This document shows positions 35,482 through 47,699 of a DNA stretch of 64,000 nucleotides, in pieces. The notes beneath the pieces are model-generated. The model was not told where the DNA came from. It worked only from the letters and a program-made list of their open reading frames with translations, and did not search any database. Numbering within the stretch: the first letter of the stretch is position 1; each line of letters begins with the position of its first letter. The DNA comes from Sipunculus nudus (lineage: Eukaryota; Annelida; Sipuncula; Golfingiida; Sipunculidae), in NCBI GenBank assembly GCA_026874595.1, contig CM049310.1, positions 38,817,558 through 38,881,557 of the forward strand, in the 5' to 3' direction. A program made the position numbers and the translations under genes.

Positions 35482-38288
35482 CTGAAAAAATATATAAACA
35501 TAATCTGCATATTCTGTGGTTAAATTTATCATATCATGTAACTGCATACAAGATGCGACAAGATACAACTATTCTGCTGATGAAAAGATCCGTAGACGAA
35601 TATTTGAAATTCGTAAGGCCCTTGTAAAACATATAATAGTATTAACATAAAAAGCGTACACTAAATATTGCCTACAATATCAAGCAACAATCTTTTTAAC
35701 CGACCACGCATGGTATCAAAAGGATAGTTAGCCCCGTGATATACGCATTTCATGTTCGTATCTCTGCCCGGTTAATGCAACTGTTACAATGACTGATTGC
35801 TGTGTCCTCCAATGATGTATTGCTCTGTGGCACATCGCCAGGAATGAAAGTGACAACAAATTATTTCATATATAATTAATGAACCTTCTGAAGCTTTCCG
35901 TCTACATTTGCATTTACATTATTATAAACAAGCAAGTCCGTGGAATTTATGTCCCCCGCTTTCGCATCTTTTTAATTTAGCTTCCTGTGATCTTCATGCT
36001 TGCCTACTCAATGTGTTTTAGTTTTCATTGTACCCTAAAGATGTTTCCACATGTCATTATTGTTATTGTGAATTTGGAACAAAAGGGAATTCTTTTGTTT
36101 GTTTTTGAGCTTGAGATAATACATTTTCAGACAGACACTCCAAAACCCAAATATGGTATGCATCAGAGCAATCACTGACCAAAAATTAAATGAAATAGGA
36201 TAATATTTACGAAAGTTATCGCACGGAATTGAAAACCTGACGGACGGACAGACAGAGGAACAGACAGACAGCTAGACAAACCCAAATTAATTCCCCCGTT
36301 CCGCGGATGCTCGGACCTCTTGTTTAGCAGTCTGGTTCAACAGATACACCTGGATTGTTTTAACACGCAGAATATTAAACACAATTAAAACAGTTAAACT
36401 GGAGGTATTATGCCCGTGTGCCTATATGGCTTCGCTGGGAAACTTTTCTATTTAGCCAAAATGAAAAAAAGCGTGAGATAATAAACATATTGTTGTCAAT
36501 GTGCCTTTCAAGTTTAATGTGGAATGATGGGTTTAATTTAATTTTGATGCAAGGATGCGGATAAAGGTGTTGGCGGAGGTTTGCGCTCTTTGAGTAGCCT
36601 ACTTTTCTTGTTTTACTCTGACGGCTAAAATAACATAACATCGGCACGTATTTCATCGTTCAGCCTAAACTCACTGGTGTCAGGCGTGACGTCACTATGC
36701 TCTGTGACGCACCTACCTAGAATGAAATTGACAATATACAAGGAGCCTGGATGAACATTGTAAAGCGGTGTAATCGCGTAGGCCTATGCACTAATGAAGT
36801 TTTTTACTTGTCACCTGCGCTAAACCAGTGACTGTGCACCACAGGCGCTTGACACATTTCAACAAACATTGGCCTGGGCGACAATTACAGGAAAATAGGG
36901 CTCCAGCCTACACCGGCCGAAAATTTCTATCAGATTAACAATAATTGAACTCGTTTATTCTTATTTTGAGGGGTTACACACCTTGAATAAACCATCGAGT
37001 CCCAACAAAACACGTTATTTTGAATTTAAATTTATTTCACTTCTATAACTTATCCCGTCTACCTACTAACAACCACAAGGCACGAAACCTGACTTCTTGG
37101 AACCAGATGTCACGCCATGACGTCGTCTTGAATGTAGAAGAATATTCATATATTATAAACGCTAGACCAAGTAATGAAGAAGTCAACAGAAACACTGGGA
37201 TGTGTCTGTTCATTGGCATAAGAAGGTCAACATAAAGACCGACCCATTATATTTTTCTGCACTGAATTATATTTTGAATTGATAACTTTGTGTGACCGTT
37301 CAATAATAATGCCATAAACCAATATGATCGGCATTGCCTTCCTATTGGCTTTGGGGCAGCTATATGATTCTACAAATCCGTGGGGCTCTGGCCGACACGC
37401 TGTCCTCCGGTCAACACAGCGGCCGAAACAATTTGTAAACTTAAATGAGTCTGTTAACGTGTGAAATTAATAAAACTGCTGCAAATATTACTAAGTTCGT
37501 TTTACTATCCCTTTACTTAAATAGGCCTACTATTCACTTTACTGTATGGTTGACATGTTTCATGTATATCCGTGGACAATGGCGTCCCTAACAAGTGACC
37601 ATTGTGTAGCCTTCTTGGACATGGTTATGTAGTAATGTGACGTGACAGTTAAGCGCCAGAACGAGGAGAATACATGTCTCAATGTAAATAGGTTTCGGCA
37701 GTTCTTCATTATTGGTCCCTTGTATATGGGCGCCTGTTTTGTGCGTAAGTAGCGCAACGTCTATTATTGGGTCAACATGGATCCCTGCCATGGACATTTC
37801 ATATAGATTGGTTGAAGATATCTAATAGAAGAATAGAATAGTTTCTCATAAAATAGTCTAAACTGTTTACAGGAAAATGATGTATGATAAGGCATACTAT
37901 TATTTCCAAAATTGTTAAAAACCCATTCTCTCCTTGTATCCTATTGGGGCAAAATAAATTATCGTTCTTTTACCGGCCAAAAATAATTGCGAAAAACTAA
38001 GGTGGGCAGGGGTTGTGGAAGGTACTTTATGGGCACCTCAACAAGGTAAAATCAAAGGGATCTTCTAATTAATATATTTTTTATTATTATTTTTTTTAAT
38101 TATTTTAAAAGAAGCATCCCTCAATCCCCCTAGCGGTAGCATGCATACCCTAAAAGCTTGATTACTTGAATCGATATAGTTCTAGAATTTAAACTGACAG
38201 CCTCTCACTTTTATCTGCAAGTTGTCTGCATTAAAATTCCAATTAATATTTTACATTAATATTATTAGTAGTCTAGCGTGATTGGAGC
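35482..38288. other. Intron 1 of CYP C / intergenic, no gene seen
   Basis: No exon is recognised. About 35870-36310 looks like a dispersed repeat, ending in a (GGAC/CAGA)n tract at 36240-36280. The rest is AT-rich. Confidence 0.45.
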
Positions 38289-38492
38289 GAGTATAGAATC
38301 CGGTCTACATGGACGAGGATATGGGTGTATACGGACGGACGTAATGATATTTAGGATTCATGTAATGGAGAAGTAAGAGGCATGTCGATGTTATATCATC
38401 AGGCATGTCATGGCTTATGATGATTACTAATAATATGAGACGGTCCAGTCAGTTAAGACCCATCTTGGAAATGAAGACCGGATTCTATACTC
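38289..38492. repeat. 18-bp perfect inverted repeat, 204-bp span
   Basis: GAGTATAGAATCCGGTCT at 38289-38306 is the exact reverse complement of 38475-38492. The loop of ~168 bp has no ORF. This could be a small MITE or a chance inversion. Confidence 0.6.
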
Positions 38493-38549
38493 GGGCCGCA
38501 TGATTTACTTTCGTTGTTTTTGGATTTGAAAATACCTGGGGTCTCAGCA

Positions 38550-38551
<2 letters not shown>

Positions 38552-38604
<53 letters not shown>
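38552..38604. repeat. (TA)n microsatellite beside exon-1 copy
   Basis: This tract immediately follows the splice donor of the 38.6-kb exon-1 copy (GTAAATGATATATA on the minus strand). A shorter version follows the donor of the 13.9-kb copy. Confidence 0.95.
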
Positions 38605-38606
<2 letters not shown>

Positions 38607-38611
38607 TTTAC

Positions 38612-38893
38612 CTCTTCCTTGTGAGATGTGATCACGGTAGTGTGAGCTTGGACGATCAGCAAACAATTGCCCTCTTTTGCTGAATGTCTCTTTGATAACG
38701 TCGACTCCATTTAAGACTACGACCAGGGTCCCTCCGAGGTAAACAGATGACACCTCCCCGTACGATTCCTTCAGCTCCGTCAGACGTTTACGCAGATCTC
38801 CCGTGAGGAAGGGAAGGGACCCGATGATGGGAAACCGTGGGAGCCCCGGAGGGAGATTCCGGGGGCGACGCAAGTACCACCTGGTAACCACAA
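38612..38893 (-). pseudogene. Truncated duplicate CYP first exon
   Basis: The open frame runs from about 38893 (VTRWYLRRPRNLPPG) through LTGDLRKRLTELKESYGEV and LFADRPSSHYRDHI to SQGRG, with a phase-1 donor GTAAAT identical in position to the other P450 exon 1 copies. The first dozen codons, including the ATG and most of the membrane anchor, are missing; homology stops at about 38893. It lies between exons 1 and 2 of gene C. It is the leftover first exon of another gene or a local duplication, and could only be used if spliced internally. Confidence 0.85.
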
Positions 38894-40124
38894 GTCCTGG
38901 GTCGGATTATGACTCGACGGTTCGCATTCAGACTTTTGCGTCAGAACTCAAGTAATGACATATACTGACAAAACCTTGCTACAAACATGTATATAAACGT
39001 ATACCGTTGCAAGAAAACACTTAAAAGGGGTTCATTCTTAGTTTTGAGCTTACACCCTCTTTATCTATGATTGTCTACGTTCTTGTTCAGCTGTAATTGG
39101 TAGGATTGAGAAGGTAGGCCAGTGTCAGTAGTTATTAAAAAACATGAAAACTCCATGACAAGTCGAAATTTTATATTTCAGGTTTGATGTTTTCATGTGC
39201 TTTTAATAGATATCTTATTGCAAATTAATAATGACTTAGCTTTACGTGAGAATTTACAATATAATGAACTTATAATCGGTATTAATTTACAACTGTCCAG
39301 TTGTATATGTATTCAGCTGAATTCGAACTTCAAGGGTCCGACCTTATAGAGTGGACTGGCTTTGACTCGGTCTACCACTCTGGTCTTCATTAAAGTCATT
39401 GACAACTGGTAAATGTATTTTTATCTTATCCCAATCGGAAGTGAACAGACACCAGTATGCTAAACGTATTATCAGTCTTTAATTCCTCTGAGTTTTTTTG
39501 TGTTAACTTTTAACTTCCTCTGTGTTTTATTGAAACACACAGAATTATAATAGAATTCCCTGATCTTAAACTACATGGTCACTGAAGCATAATTATTACG
39601 TGATATCTGCCTTGCGTGATATGACATGCGCATGTTAGCAAAATTCAGATAAGACAAGTATTACTGTTTTTAATGTTCAGGTCACGATATCAGGGTAATA
39701 TTGAGACACTTACCCCTGCGTTGAACGACATGGTCACGGTAATATGAATCTGGACGATCGGCAAATATCTGTCCTCGCTTACCAAAAGTCTCTCTGATGA
39801 TATCGACTCCATTTAAGACTACGACCAGGGTCCCTCCCAGGTAAACAGATGACACCTCCCCGTACGATTCCTTCAGCTCCGTCAGACGTTTACGCAGATC
39901 TCCCGTGAGGAAGGGGAGGGACCCGATGACGGGAAACCGTGGGAGGCCCGGAGGGAGATTCCTGGGACGACTTAGGTACCACCAGGTAACCACAAGTAGG
40001 GTCAGTAAAAGAAGCACGCTCCACACGGATATCATAGTGGTAATATTCCGAGGAATGTAGCATTCAAACCAGAATGTTATATAAACACGGATGTCTACGA
40101 GGTATGCAGGGCTCACGTAATGAT

Positions 40125-40134
40125 CTATTTATAG
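40125..40134 (-). promoter_or_regulatory. TATA box of CYP C exon 1
   Basis: The minus strand reads CTATAAATAG at 40134-40125, 90-99 nt upstream of the ATG at 40035. This predicts a start about 30 nt downstream and a ~65-nt leader. It is conserved at 14276-14285. The flank homology extends to about 40234. Confidence 0.55.
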
Positions 40135-41788
40135 CGGACTATAAAGGGTTCATACACAATAAATGTGGCCCTGGTCTTACAGCGAGAACACGTGAGAACT
40201 ATACAACCGTGACACATCGGGCCCGGTCACATTAGTAGGGACTTGCACAAAGAAATCATTTTTATTTATCTTTGACATTATCTATATCATTGGATAGAGA
40301 AAAAGAAATTATGAATTATGGCACCAAGCTAAAAAAAATTTTATGATCAACAAGTGAGATATTTAAAAGGAAAGTTTCTGAAATGTGCCCATTTTTGTTC
40401 ACCTGCCCCCTTAATTAAGCCCTCCCATAACTGTGACCACAAGAAGAGGCCAGAGGTACCCAGGGGACACACACTGACAGCCGAAACCTCACCCTGACAT
40501 ACAAAGGCAGTCAAGCATGACTTCTCCCGAAACCATACCCAAACACACCAGGAAACCACACCCACTCACATTATGCCACGCCCCCAGTCACACAACATGG
40601 AACTTTTGGAAGAACAAAATGAACTTTTCATGAAAAATTTTATTTACATATAAAATACATTTCATGTGAACTTTTGGCCACATGTTATTATTTGATTGCA
40701 TTAGTTTTCAAACAATATAAAAACATAAAAAATATGTCCATATATATGATAGAAAAATAAAGGAAATAAATGAAGTTTATCAATAATGATTTTCAAATGT
40801 TCATAAGTGAATGTCAGAATGTGAAAAATAATATGTGTAACATAGTACGAAAATATACACAATGTTACCATGTTCATTAAATAAATACATATACAGAAAA
40901 TCAAGATGATTTATTGTTGTATGTTATTCCACGGGCTGAACAGGCTGTACTTGTCCCATGCTCAGGCATGATGTACCTGAAATGAAATACAGATAATTTA
41001 ATAAAAAAAAGTAAGTATACAGGTTATACATGCAATATCTTTCAGTGTGTGCATTATAGTTATTAACCTAGCTTTGGCTGGAGCAATGGAGGAAGTTTAC
41101 AAATTTATTAACAACTGCTACGTTGAATGTACACAGTGTTATAAATATATACAAAGTGTTATAAATATAAAATCATAAAATCAGGCATATATACCATAAA
41201 CTAAATACTGTTAGTAACAGAGTAACTAATAAAAAAGACGCACACGATCAACCATGGCATTACTGCCATTATTATTATTTACGTTCACTGACACTGTCAA
41301 ATACACGAGGTGAAGCGTCCCTCAAAGATCGCGACACGATCCGTCACAGAACTGTCAAACAGCGGGCGGTTACGTAATAATCAGCTGTCATTCTGACGGG
41401 TGACAGCCGATGAAACCACATTCTGACAGTTACCAGACAGTGAAACCACACTAACCAAAAAAACTCAATTTTTAGCACCTGCGCCGACATAAATTATAAT
41501 TATAATGTTTACAAATCGGACGCGTTCTTTGTACCGCATATGACTAAATAATATCGGTCTCAACAATGTATCGTTCTCACAACTTTGCCTAAATCAACTT
41601 TAAAAAGTTTCGATTCCTATTTTGGTAGCTAAATATTGATATAACAATAAGCGCCATCGCTCGCTCTCTTTAAATTTTGAGCTATGGGGCTAACCAGACA
41701 CTGTATTTGCAACCATTGGTAGTTATTAGAGCCAAGAAAGGCATGCAAAGACAAAAGGTATGTGGTGCTTATTTCTGAAATATTAAAT

Positions 41789-42637
41789 ATGGAAACAGAA
41801 CCACATGTTACAGACTTTAGTGACACCATTCTCCCAGGCCCGCCTAAAAGAACAATGTCGGACAGCTCACTGTCCCCAAGTATGTCATAGCCTTCAGAGA
41901 AAAGGCCAAAGTCACTTGCAAACATTAATCCTATCATAGAGTTGATAGAAACCATGGACAAATCTGCCTCCTTAACCGTAGGAGTCCTTGCAAAATTTTT
42001 GACCATTCAGTCTGAACACTTAATTTGTATGTTCAATCATAAACTTCGCCAGCAAGATGAAATCATATCACAACAAGGTGGACAGATCTGTGAACTTAAA
42101 GAAAGAGTGAAAGTCTGTGAAGATAATTTAAAAGAAAAACAGACTGAAATAGAACAGCTTAAAAGGAATTATGACGATTTACACCAATATAGTAGGAGGA
42201 ACTCTGTTCGTATATCTGGTGTTAAGGAAGAAGAAGGAGAGAATATCGAAACAAAAGTACACCAGTTCTTTACTGAGACACTGAACACAAACATCGGTCC
42301 ACAAGACTATTGTCGCATACATCGGCTAGGAAAACCGACAGAGAATACACTGGAAGCGCCACGAGAAATCCTGGTCAAATTCACAAACCACAACGCTAAG
42401 CGCAAGGTTCTCGGTGCGCGAAAACTGTGCCGCACGATTGGCGGATCAACAAAAGTTTTCATCAATGAGGATCTCACAAGGCAACGAGCCGGTGTAGCCT
42501 ACCAAGCCAGAGTACTAAAGAGAAACAAGAGAATTAAAGACACCTGGACGTCGGATGGTTTTATCCACATCAGGATGTTGGACAATAGCACCATGCTATT
42601 TACACAAACAGACGATGTTACGAAAGTGTTCTCATAA
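41789..42637 (+). pseudogene. LINE ORF1: coiled coil plus RRM-like protein
   Basis: The likely original start is ATG at 41789 (METEPHVTDF), but an in-frame TAG at 41888-41890 interrupts it. From 41942 the frame stays open for 231 aa. There is a coiled-coil stretch (CELKERVKVCEDNLKEKQTE, then IEQLKRNYDDL), then SRRNSVRISGV, the start of an RRM-like nucleic-acid-binding domain. A C-terminal region follows with NEDLTRQRAGV and DGFIHI. Such proteins bind LINE RNA as trimers in related elements. The same NSVRI...NEDLT pattern appears in the Tx1-like ORF1 at 58.3 kb. Confidence 0.85.
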
Positions 42638-43558
42638 CGTAAACCGGGTCCTTTTGTTGCGTCGAGGTCCGTAGTTCTTGTGCACACACAATCACCTTTA
42701 ACTGTTTTGATTCCAACACATTACATTAATTTTGTTCGTGCGCACATCCATTGACTTTAACCCTGTCGCTATTCTTATTCATTATGTATATTATACCGCA
42801 TCCGATCAAATTTAGGAACACTTTTCTTGAATACATCCACGCTTTATACCACAAATCATTAATAGCTTCATTGTTCATGAACTACCATACAGTAACTTTT
42901 ATAACCTCCGTGTTTTTGGGGGCTCTCTTGTGTGACGCTGTCAAACCTTCTCTGCATAAACTTATTAAGCCCATATTCCTAGGTTGACCTATGCATAAGT
43001 CACTGTTCATTTGTGTATATTCCTTGATTTGTGTTCCAGAATCCTGATCATGAGCCATATATCCCCAACAAAGTCTGGTCTTTCAAAGGCGCATTTCTGA
43101 AATGTCCTGTAAATTTAACAATTTTTTAGTGACTTAGCTCATGATTACCTGTGTTATGTTGCGAACAACACACATGAACGAGTATGTAGGCATACACTCC
43201 TTAAGGCAACGAGCAACTATATGTGTATCAATTTGAGGAGGGTATACTGTTTCTTGCATGGGTAGGAAACCGCAGCTCAAAGACAGTCTCCCCACAAACA
43301 TAATTTATCTGACAATCAACTGGTCCCCATTCTATCAAATACCATTTTAACTTGGTTAAAATTTATGACCTTAGTTGAATGTTATTATATACATGTCGTC
43401 TTTGTACTGTCTTGTAATGTAGTATATGATTGGATAACCCTATGCACTGCTGATCGCATGACTAACACACTACGATTTTGCATGTTACAGCCGCTGGTCT
43501 TTGGCTTAAATATTAGTAATGTCATAGACTGTATTTACTATAATCTTGTACTGATTTT

Positions 43559-46500
43559 ATGGCTGTGACAATAGAACAATACCGTGAAAGGATTGGTACT
43601 TATCATATTGGACAACCTACAAGGTCTATGAAAAAAATGGCAAATCTAGTCCATACATTACTGCAGTCCAGCTCCTTTATATATTTTAGTAAAAGCTTTG
43701 TGAATTTGATATTAGCACTTTGCTCAGATATTCACCCAAATCCAGGGCCTGCCATCCCGGTTGATAAAACAAATCAGGGTGGTTCTTGGCTTACTTTTAG
43801 TCACTTGAATATACGAAGTATACTAGCTGAGCGTAAGATAGACGAGCTACACTATCTTTGTGAAGAAAAGAACGTTAGTGTTCTAACTTTAACAGAGACC
43901 TGGTTAGACTCCTCAGTGGACGACTCTTTGATAAAATTTGAAAATTTCCAGGACCCACTGAGATGTGACAGGTCGCGGCATGGCGGCGGGATGGCCATTT
44001 ATATTAGGACTCCTTGCCTTATGTCAGGAGGAACGATTTGGAGCCGCATGGTATTGAATGTATATGGGTACAGATTTACATTGGAAATTATTTTATTCTA
44101 CTTGGTGCATACTACAGACCCCCAGGACAGTCTGTAGAAATATCCAATAACTTCCTAGAAACATCAGCGTCAAGTATAGAGGTAGCAATGAGTGAAAAAC
44201 CTCACTCTTTATTCATCACGGGCGATTTTAATGATAGATGTTCAAGCTGGGACTCCGATCACATTCAGTGTGACCTGAAAACCAAGCTTGTAGAACTAGT
44301 GGCACTAAATGGGTTGTTTCAGTTGGTGAATCAGCCAGCTAGGATAACAGAATATTCATCTTCGCTATTAGATCTTGTAATTACAGATTCGCCCGGCTTA
44401 GTAAATGAAATTGATGTTCTGAGTCCTATTTCTACCTGTGATCATAGTATTTTAATTTGGAAAGTTGCTCACAGGCATGCAAAACTTAATGGGTATAAAC
44501 GTGAAGTATTCTTTTACAACAGAGCCGATATGATGGGACTCCGGGATTCATTAAAAAATGCACCTTGGGACACTGCTTTTGAAATATTTGATGACGTTTC
44601 AGACGTACTTAACTTTTATAATAACATTCTGACAGGTTCAATTAAAGAACACATTCCCCACAAAATAGTATATATTAGGCCAAATGATAAATCGTGGATG
44701 AATGGAGCTGTGAAAACCCTTATTAGAAAACGAAACAGACTCTGGAAAAGATACACACGGACGATGAATGTATAACTGATGTATTTATTACTGAAAAGGA
44801 AGTACTGGATGTAATGAAAAATGTAAAACTAAATAAAGCTATAGGTCCAGGTGGAATAAATATCTTTATTATTAAGAACATGTCAGAAATATTGAGTAAG
44901 CTTTTTTGCAAATTCTTTAATTATTGTTTAGGAAAAGGAGAGTTTCCATCTGACTGGAAAACCGCATATGTTACCCCAGTATATAAAAAAGGAACACGAC
45001 ACAAGGTAGAAAATTACAGACCGATATCTCTGCTAAATAATATTTCCAAAATAATGGAACGAATAGTTCATAACAGACTTTATGAGTACTTTACATTAAC
45101 AAACTCAGGGTATAAGAAGAATGATTCGGCCATTAACTTGATTATTTCACTCTGTCATGACATTTATAGCGGTTTTGAGAGAGGTCACGAAACCCGACTT
45201 GTATGCCTCGCCGCATTAAGGGCTTTCGACAGGGTGTGGCATAAAGGACTACTTTATAAACTAGAATGGCTCGGAGTAACGGGTTCTCTGCTTAAATTTA
45301 TTAAAAGCTAATTAACTAATCGAAAACAATGCGTTGTTCTAGAGGGCTCACAGTCAAATAGTTTAAATATATATTCAGGTGTCCCGCAGGGTTCTATACT
45401 GGGACCACTCTTGTTTCTTGTTTATGTTAACGATATTGAATTGCACACGGAAAATAATATTAAAATGTATGCTGATGACACCTGTATATATTCTGTTACT
45501 GATAACCCAGTCGATTCTGCGGAGTCTCTCAACCGTGACTTGCAGCGCTTGAGCCAGTAGGTAACAAATGGCATTTACAGTTCAACCCAACAAAAACTAA
45601 AATTATATGTTTTTCAAGTAAAAGATGGAACAATACTCATCCACCGCTGTATTTTGACGACGTCAAACTGACTGACGTTACCAGCGTAAAACACCTCGGA
45701 GTGATACTTACTAAAAAATTGTCATGGTCCGAACATATTAATAATTTATGTCTTAAAGCTTCCAAAAAAAAAGTGCCATTTTAAAACATTATAAATTCAA
45801 AATGTCTATGAAAATACTGGAACGGTTGTACAAATCATGGTTCTTCCGGTTTTAGAATACGGGTCACAAGTATTTAACAGCTGTACAGCGAAATAAAGTA
45901 ATCAATTAGAAAGCATCCAGAGAAAAGCCGCACTTATCTGCACCGGCGCTTTAATCACAACCAGCTCAAACAAAATGTACGATGAGCTGCATTGGCCTCA
46001 TCTCTCCTACAGGAGAGATTTCCAGATACTTCTCACATTTTACAAAATGGTCAATAACCTATCGCCACTTTATTTGAGAAAACTTATTCCAGACACACGC
46101 GACGATTCCAAATCTTATAATCTACGAAATAAACACAATATATATACACCACTCGTGAGAAAAGAACAATATAAAAGATCTTTTTTGCCTAGTGCATGTG
46201 AAAAATGGAACAAATTGCCCATTGAATAAGAAATATTAATTGTCTTGAATCATTCAAGCGCGCCCTGAAATTCCATTTATTTAAAACGAAAAAACCCGAA
46301 GACAGATGTTTCTATTTTCCCGTCAGAAAAGACGAGATAATTATCAATAGATTAAGATTCGGGGCTTGTCCTTTGAATCAGTATTTATTTAAAATCGGGA
46401 AAACGGATAGTCCACTTTGTAACTGAACAGCAGCTGAAGAAAGCACGGAGCACTATTTACTACAATGTTCAAGGTACAGCCGATGTCGAACCGACATGTT

Positions 46501-46696
46501 CACGTTCATTAAAACAGCATTTGACGAAGAAAAATACGATGTAAAATTATTTATCAAACTTGATCCTACAACTAAAACTGAAAAGGAAAAGTTAATAGAA
46601 TTCATATTACATGGGATAAATGCCCCATCAGATTTTATAAGTGATAAGATACGCAAAGCCTTAACACGGTTTATTACACAAACTAAACGTTTTTAA
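43559..46696 (+). pseudogene. LINE ORF2: AP endonuclease plus reverse transcriptase, broken
   Basis: The N-terminus has DIHPNPGP (residues 57-64) and then the endonuclease: LNIRSI, LTETWLDSSV, a frameshift near 44010, then YYRPPGQS, GDFNDR and CDHSILIW. Between about 44770 and 44780 a stretch of the linker is missing. Reverse transcriptase starts around 44814 (AIGPGGINIF, FPSDWKTA, YRPISLLNN), continues to a TAA at 45309, then GVPQGSILGPLL and YADDT (45468-45482). Motif A reads CLAALRAFDRVWH where LDxxKAFD is expected, so the catalytic Asp codon (45210-45212) is Ala. Further stops and frame breaks precede the C-terminal region with RFGACPLN and HYLLQC. It cannot retrotranspose by itself. Confidence 0.92.
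43727..43750 (+). other. 2A-like NPGP motif at LINE ORF2 N-terminus
   Basis: The codons read DIHPNPGP after the hydrophobic LILALCS. The ribosome-skipping 2A consensus is D-x-E-x-N-P-G-P; here the Glu is His. 2A-like peptides are known in AP-endonuclease LINEs. Whether this variant skips is unknown. Confidence 0.6.
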
Positions 46697-47062
46697 ATGA
46701 TGTCATGTATTTACCACAGTGCTTCACTACTTATTATCTTGAAACCCGCTCTTAGTGCAGTATATAGTCAACGGTTATCCTGCATGTATTGTTTTCACGT
46801 CTGTTTATGTTTAGTCATTCTGTAAGAATATTTGTCGTCTATATTATGTTGTAGATATTGTATCACGTGCTTATATGTCACCTTATGCTTTTATGTCACC
46901 TTATGTTTAAATGTATATATGTTGTTATCGTCATTGTTAACATGTTACATGTTTACAGGAGAGCATGTCATTTAGCCAATGGCTACTTTGTAATCCTGTT
47001 GAAATAAATATGTTCAAACCGAATCAAAATCCGAGCATGCGCAAAAGCGCTATATTCCGCGC

Positions 47063-47620
47063 CAAACAGGTACTGCGAGCATAGACTGGTACCCTCCTCT
47101 ATTAAGGCCCTCAGCCAAGCATAGAGACAGGCGTACAACGCCATCTTAAGTACTCCTAGTTGCAACTCCTGACCTACCTGTAGCTGGTTCCAACTCCAGT
47201 GAGCACGCTCATACCGATTGTCATGGACGTTCACGCGATCTTGGCTAATTATTCATGAAGATTTCTTATAAAACTACTTTCTTTAGTTACTTATAGTTTC
47301 CAAATATTGAAAAATGAGTTGTTGCACAAAAATTGACTGATGGATATATAGATGATACGATATACTGGATATTTGATATTCCACTGTACGTGGCATTGGT
47401 CTATTATCAATATCTATTAATCTAATCATAAATGTCACAGGAAATGTACAGCTAACTTTTGACAACTTCTCTGAGCAAACGAAATACTTATTTTTATTAT
47501 ATATATATAAATCATACTTGAGTTGGAACCAGTCTGCCGGGAGTCCTGAAGATGGCGTTGTACGCCCGTCTCTATGACTGGCGGGGGTACCAGTCTACTG
47601 CGAGCAAGGCGCGGGTCACA
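47063..47620. repeat. Inverted-repeat pair, arms ~100-140 bp
   Basis: The left arm at about 47063-47200 includes gactggtaccctcctc, 'aggcgtacaacgccatctt' and tggttccaactcca. Its reverse complement recurs at about 47620-47511, with one internal stretch in the left arm missing from the right. The loop (47200-47510) is unique, AT-rich and noncoding. It begins just after the LINE 3' end. It may be a MITE with long TIRs or two opposed copies of a short repeat. Confidence 0.7.
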
Positions 47621-47699
47621 ATTCCTTATGGCCGACCAGCGAGACAAGCGTGCGTAGCGCCGCCTACCGGAAATGCAAGTCCCTAACATTAGTGTAGTC

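Larger units (their letters stand above)
33679..40035 (-). pseudogene. CYP2-like P450 gene C, five exons with nonsense codons
   Basis: The exons are 40035-39714, 35481-34962, 34707-34499, 34290-34056 and 33857-33679, with the same phases as gene A. The first intron is about 4.2 kb. Exon 1 begins MISVWSVLLLL and keeps PRNLPPGLP. Exon 2 keeps WKVIR, then has TGG to TGA at the Trp of the 'FPWLRYIP' block (about 35160), plus one extra A in an A8 run near the exon end (34972-34979) that breaks the phase. Exon 3 has GTGTETT and is open. Exon 4 has a TCA to TAA stop just before the FSLG of the heme loop (about 34066). Exon 5 is open, KRACLGEA with the heme Cys, ending TAA at 33679. All splice borders look usable, so it may still be transcribed, but no full P450 can result. 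Confidence 0.88.
41270..46995 (+). mobile_element. CR1/Jockey-superfamily LINE, near full length, dead
   Basis: A two-ORF non-LTR retrotransposon: ORF1 (41789-42637), a long inter-ORF gap (~920 bp), an ORF2 with AP endonuclease then reverse transcriptase (43559-46696), and a 3' tail ending near 46995 (gttgaaataaatatgttcaa). Both ORFs are broken. The 5' boundary is estimated from where coding-like and CpG-bearing sequence begins. Clade assignment is from motifs only. Confidence 0.85.

Noticed and set aside
35577-35610. Possible hammerhead ribozyme core (ctgatga)
   Set aside because: The required GAAA partner is absent at the right spacing (cgaata is present instead), and no flanking stems were seen.
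40347-40565. 72-aa minus-strand ORF, Trp/Cys-rich
   Set aside because: It is a single short frame in CA-rich DNA with no homologue or splice context.
41629-42006. 125-aa minus-strand ORF
   Set aside because: It is antisense to the 5' end of the LINE ORF1 coding sequence.
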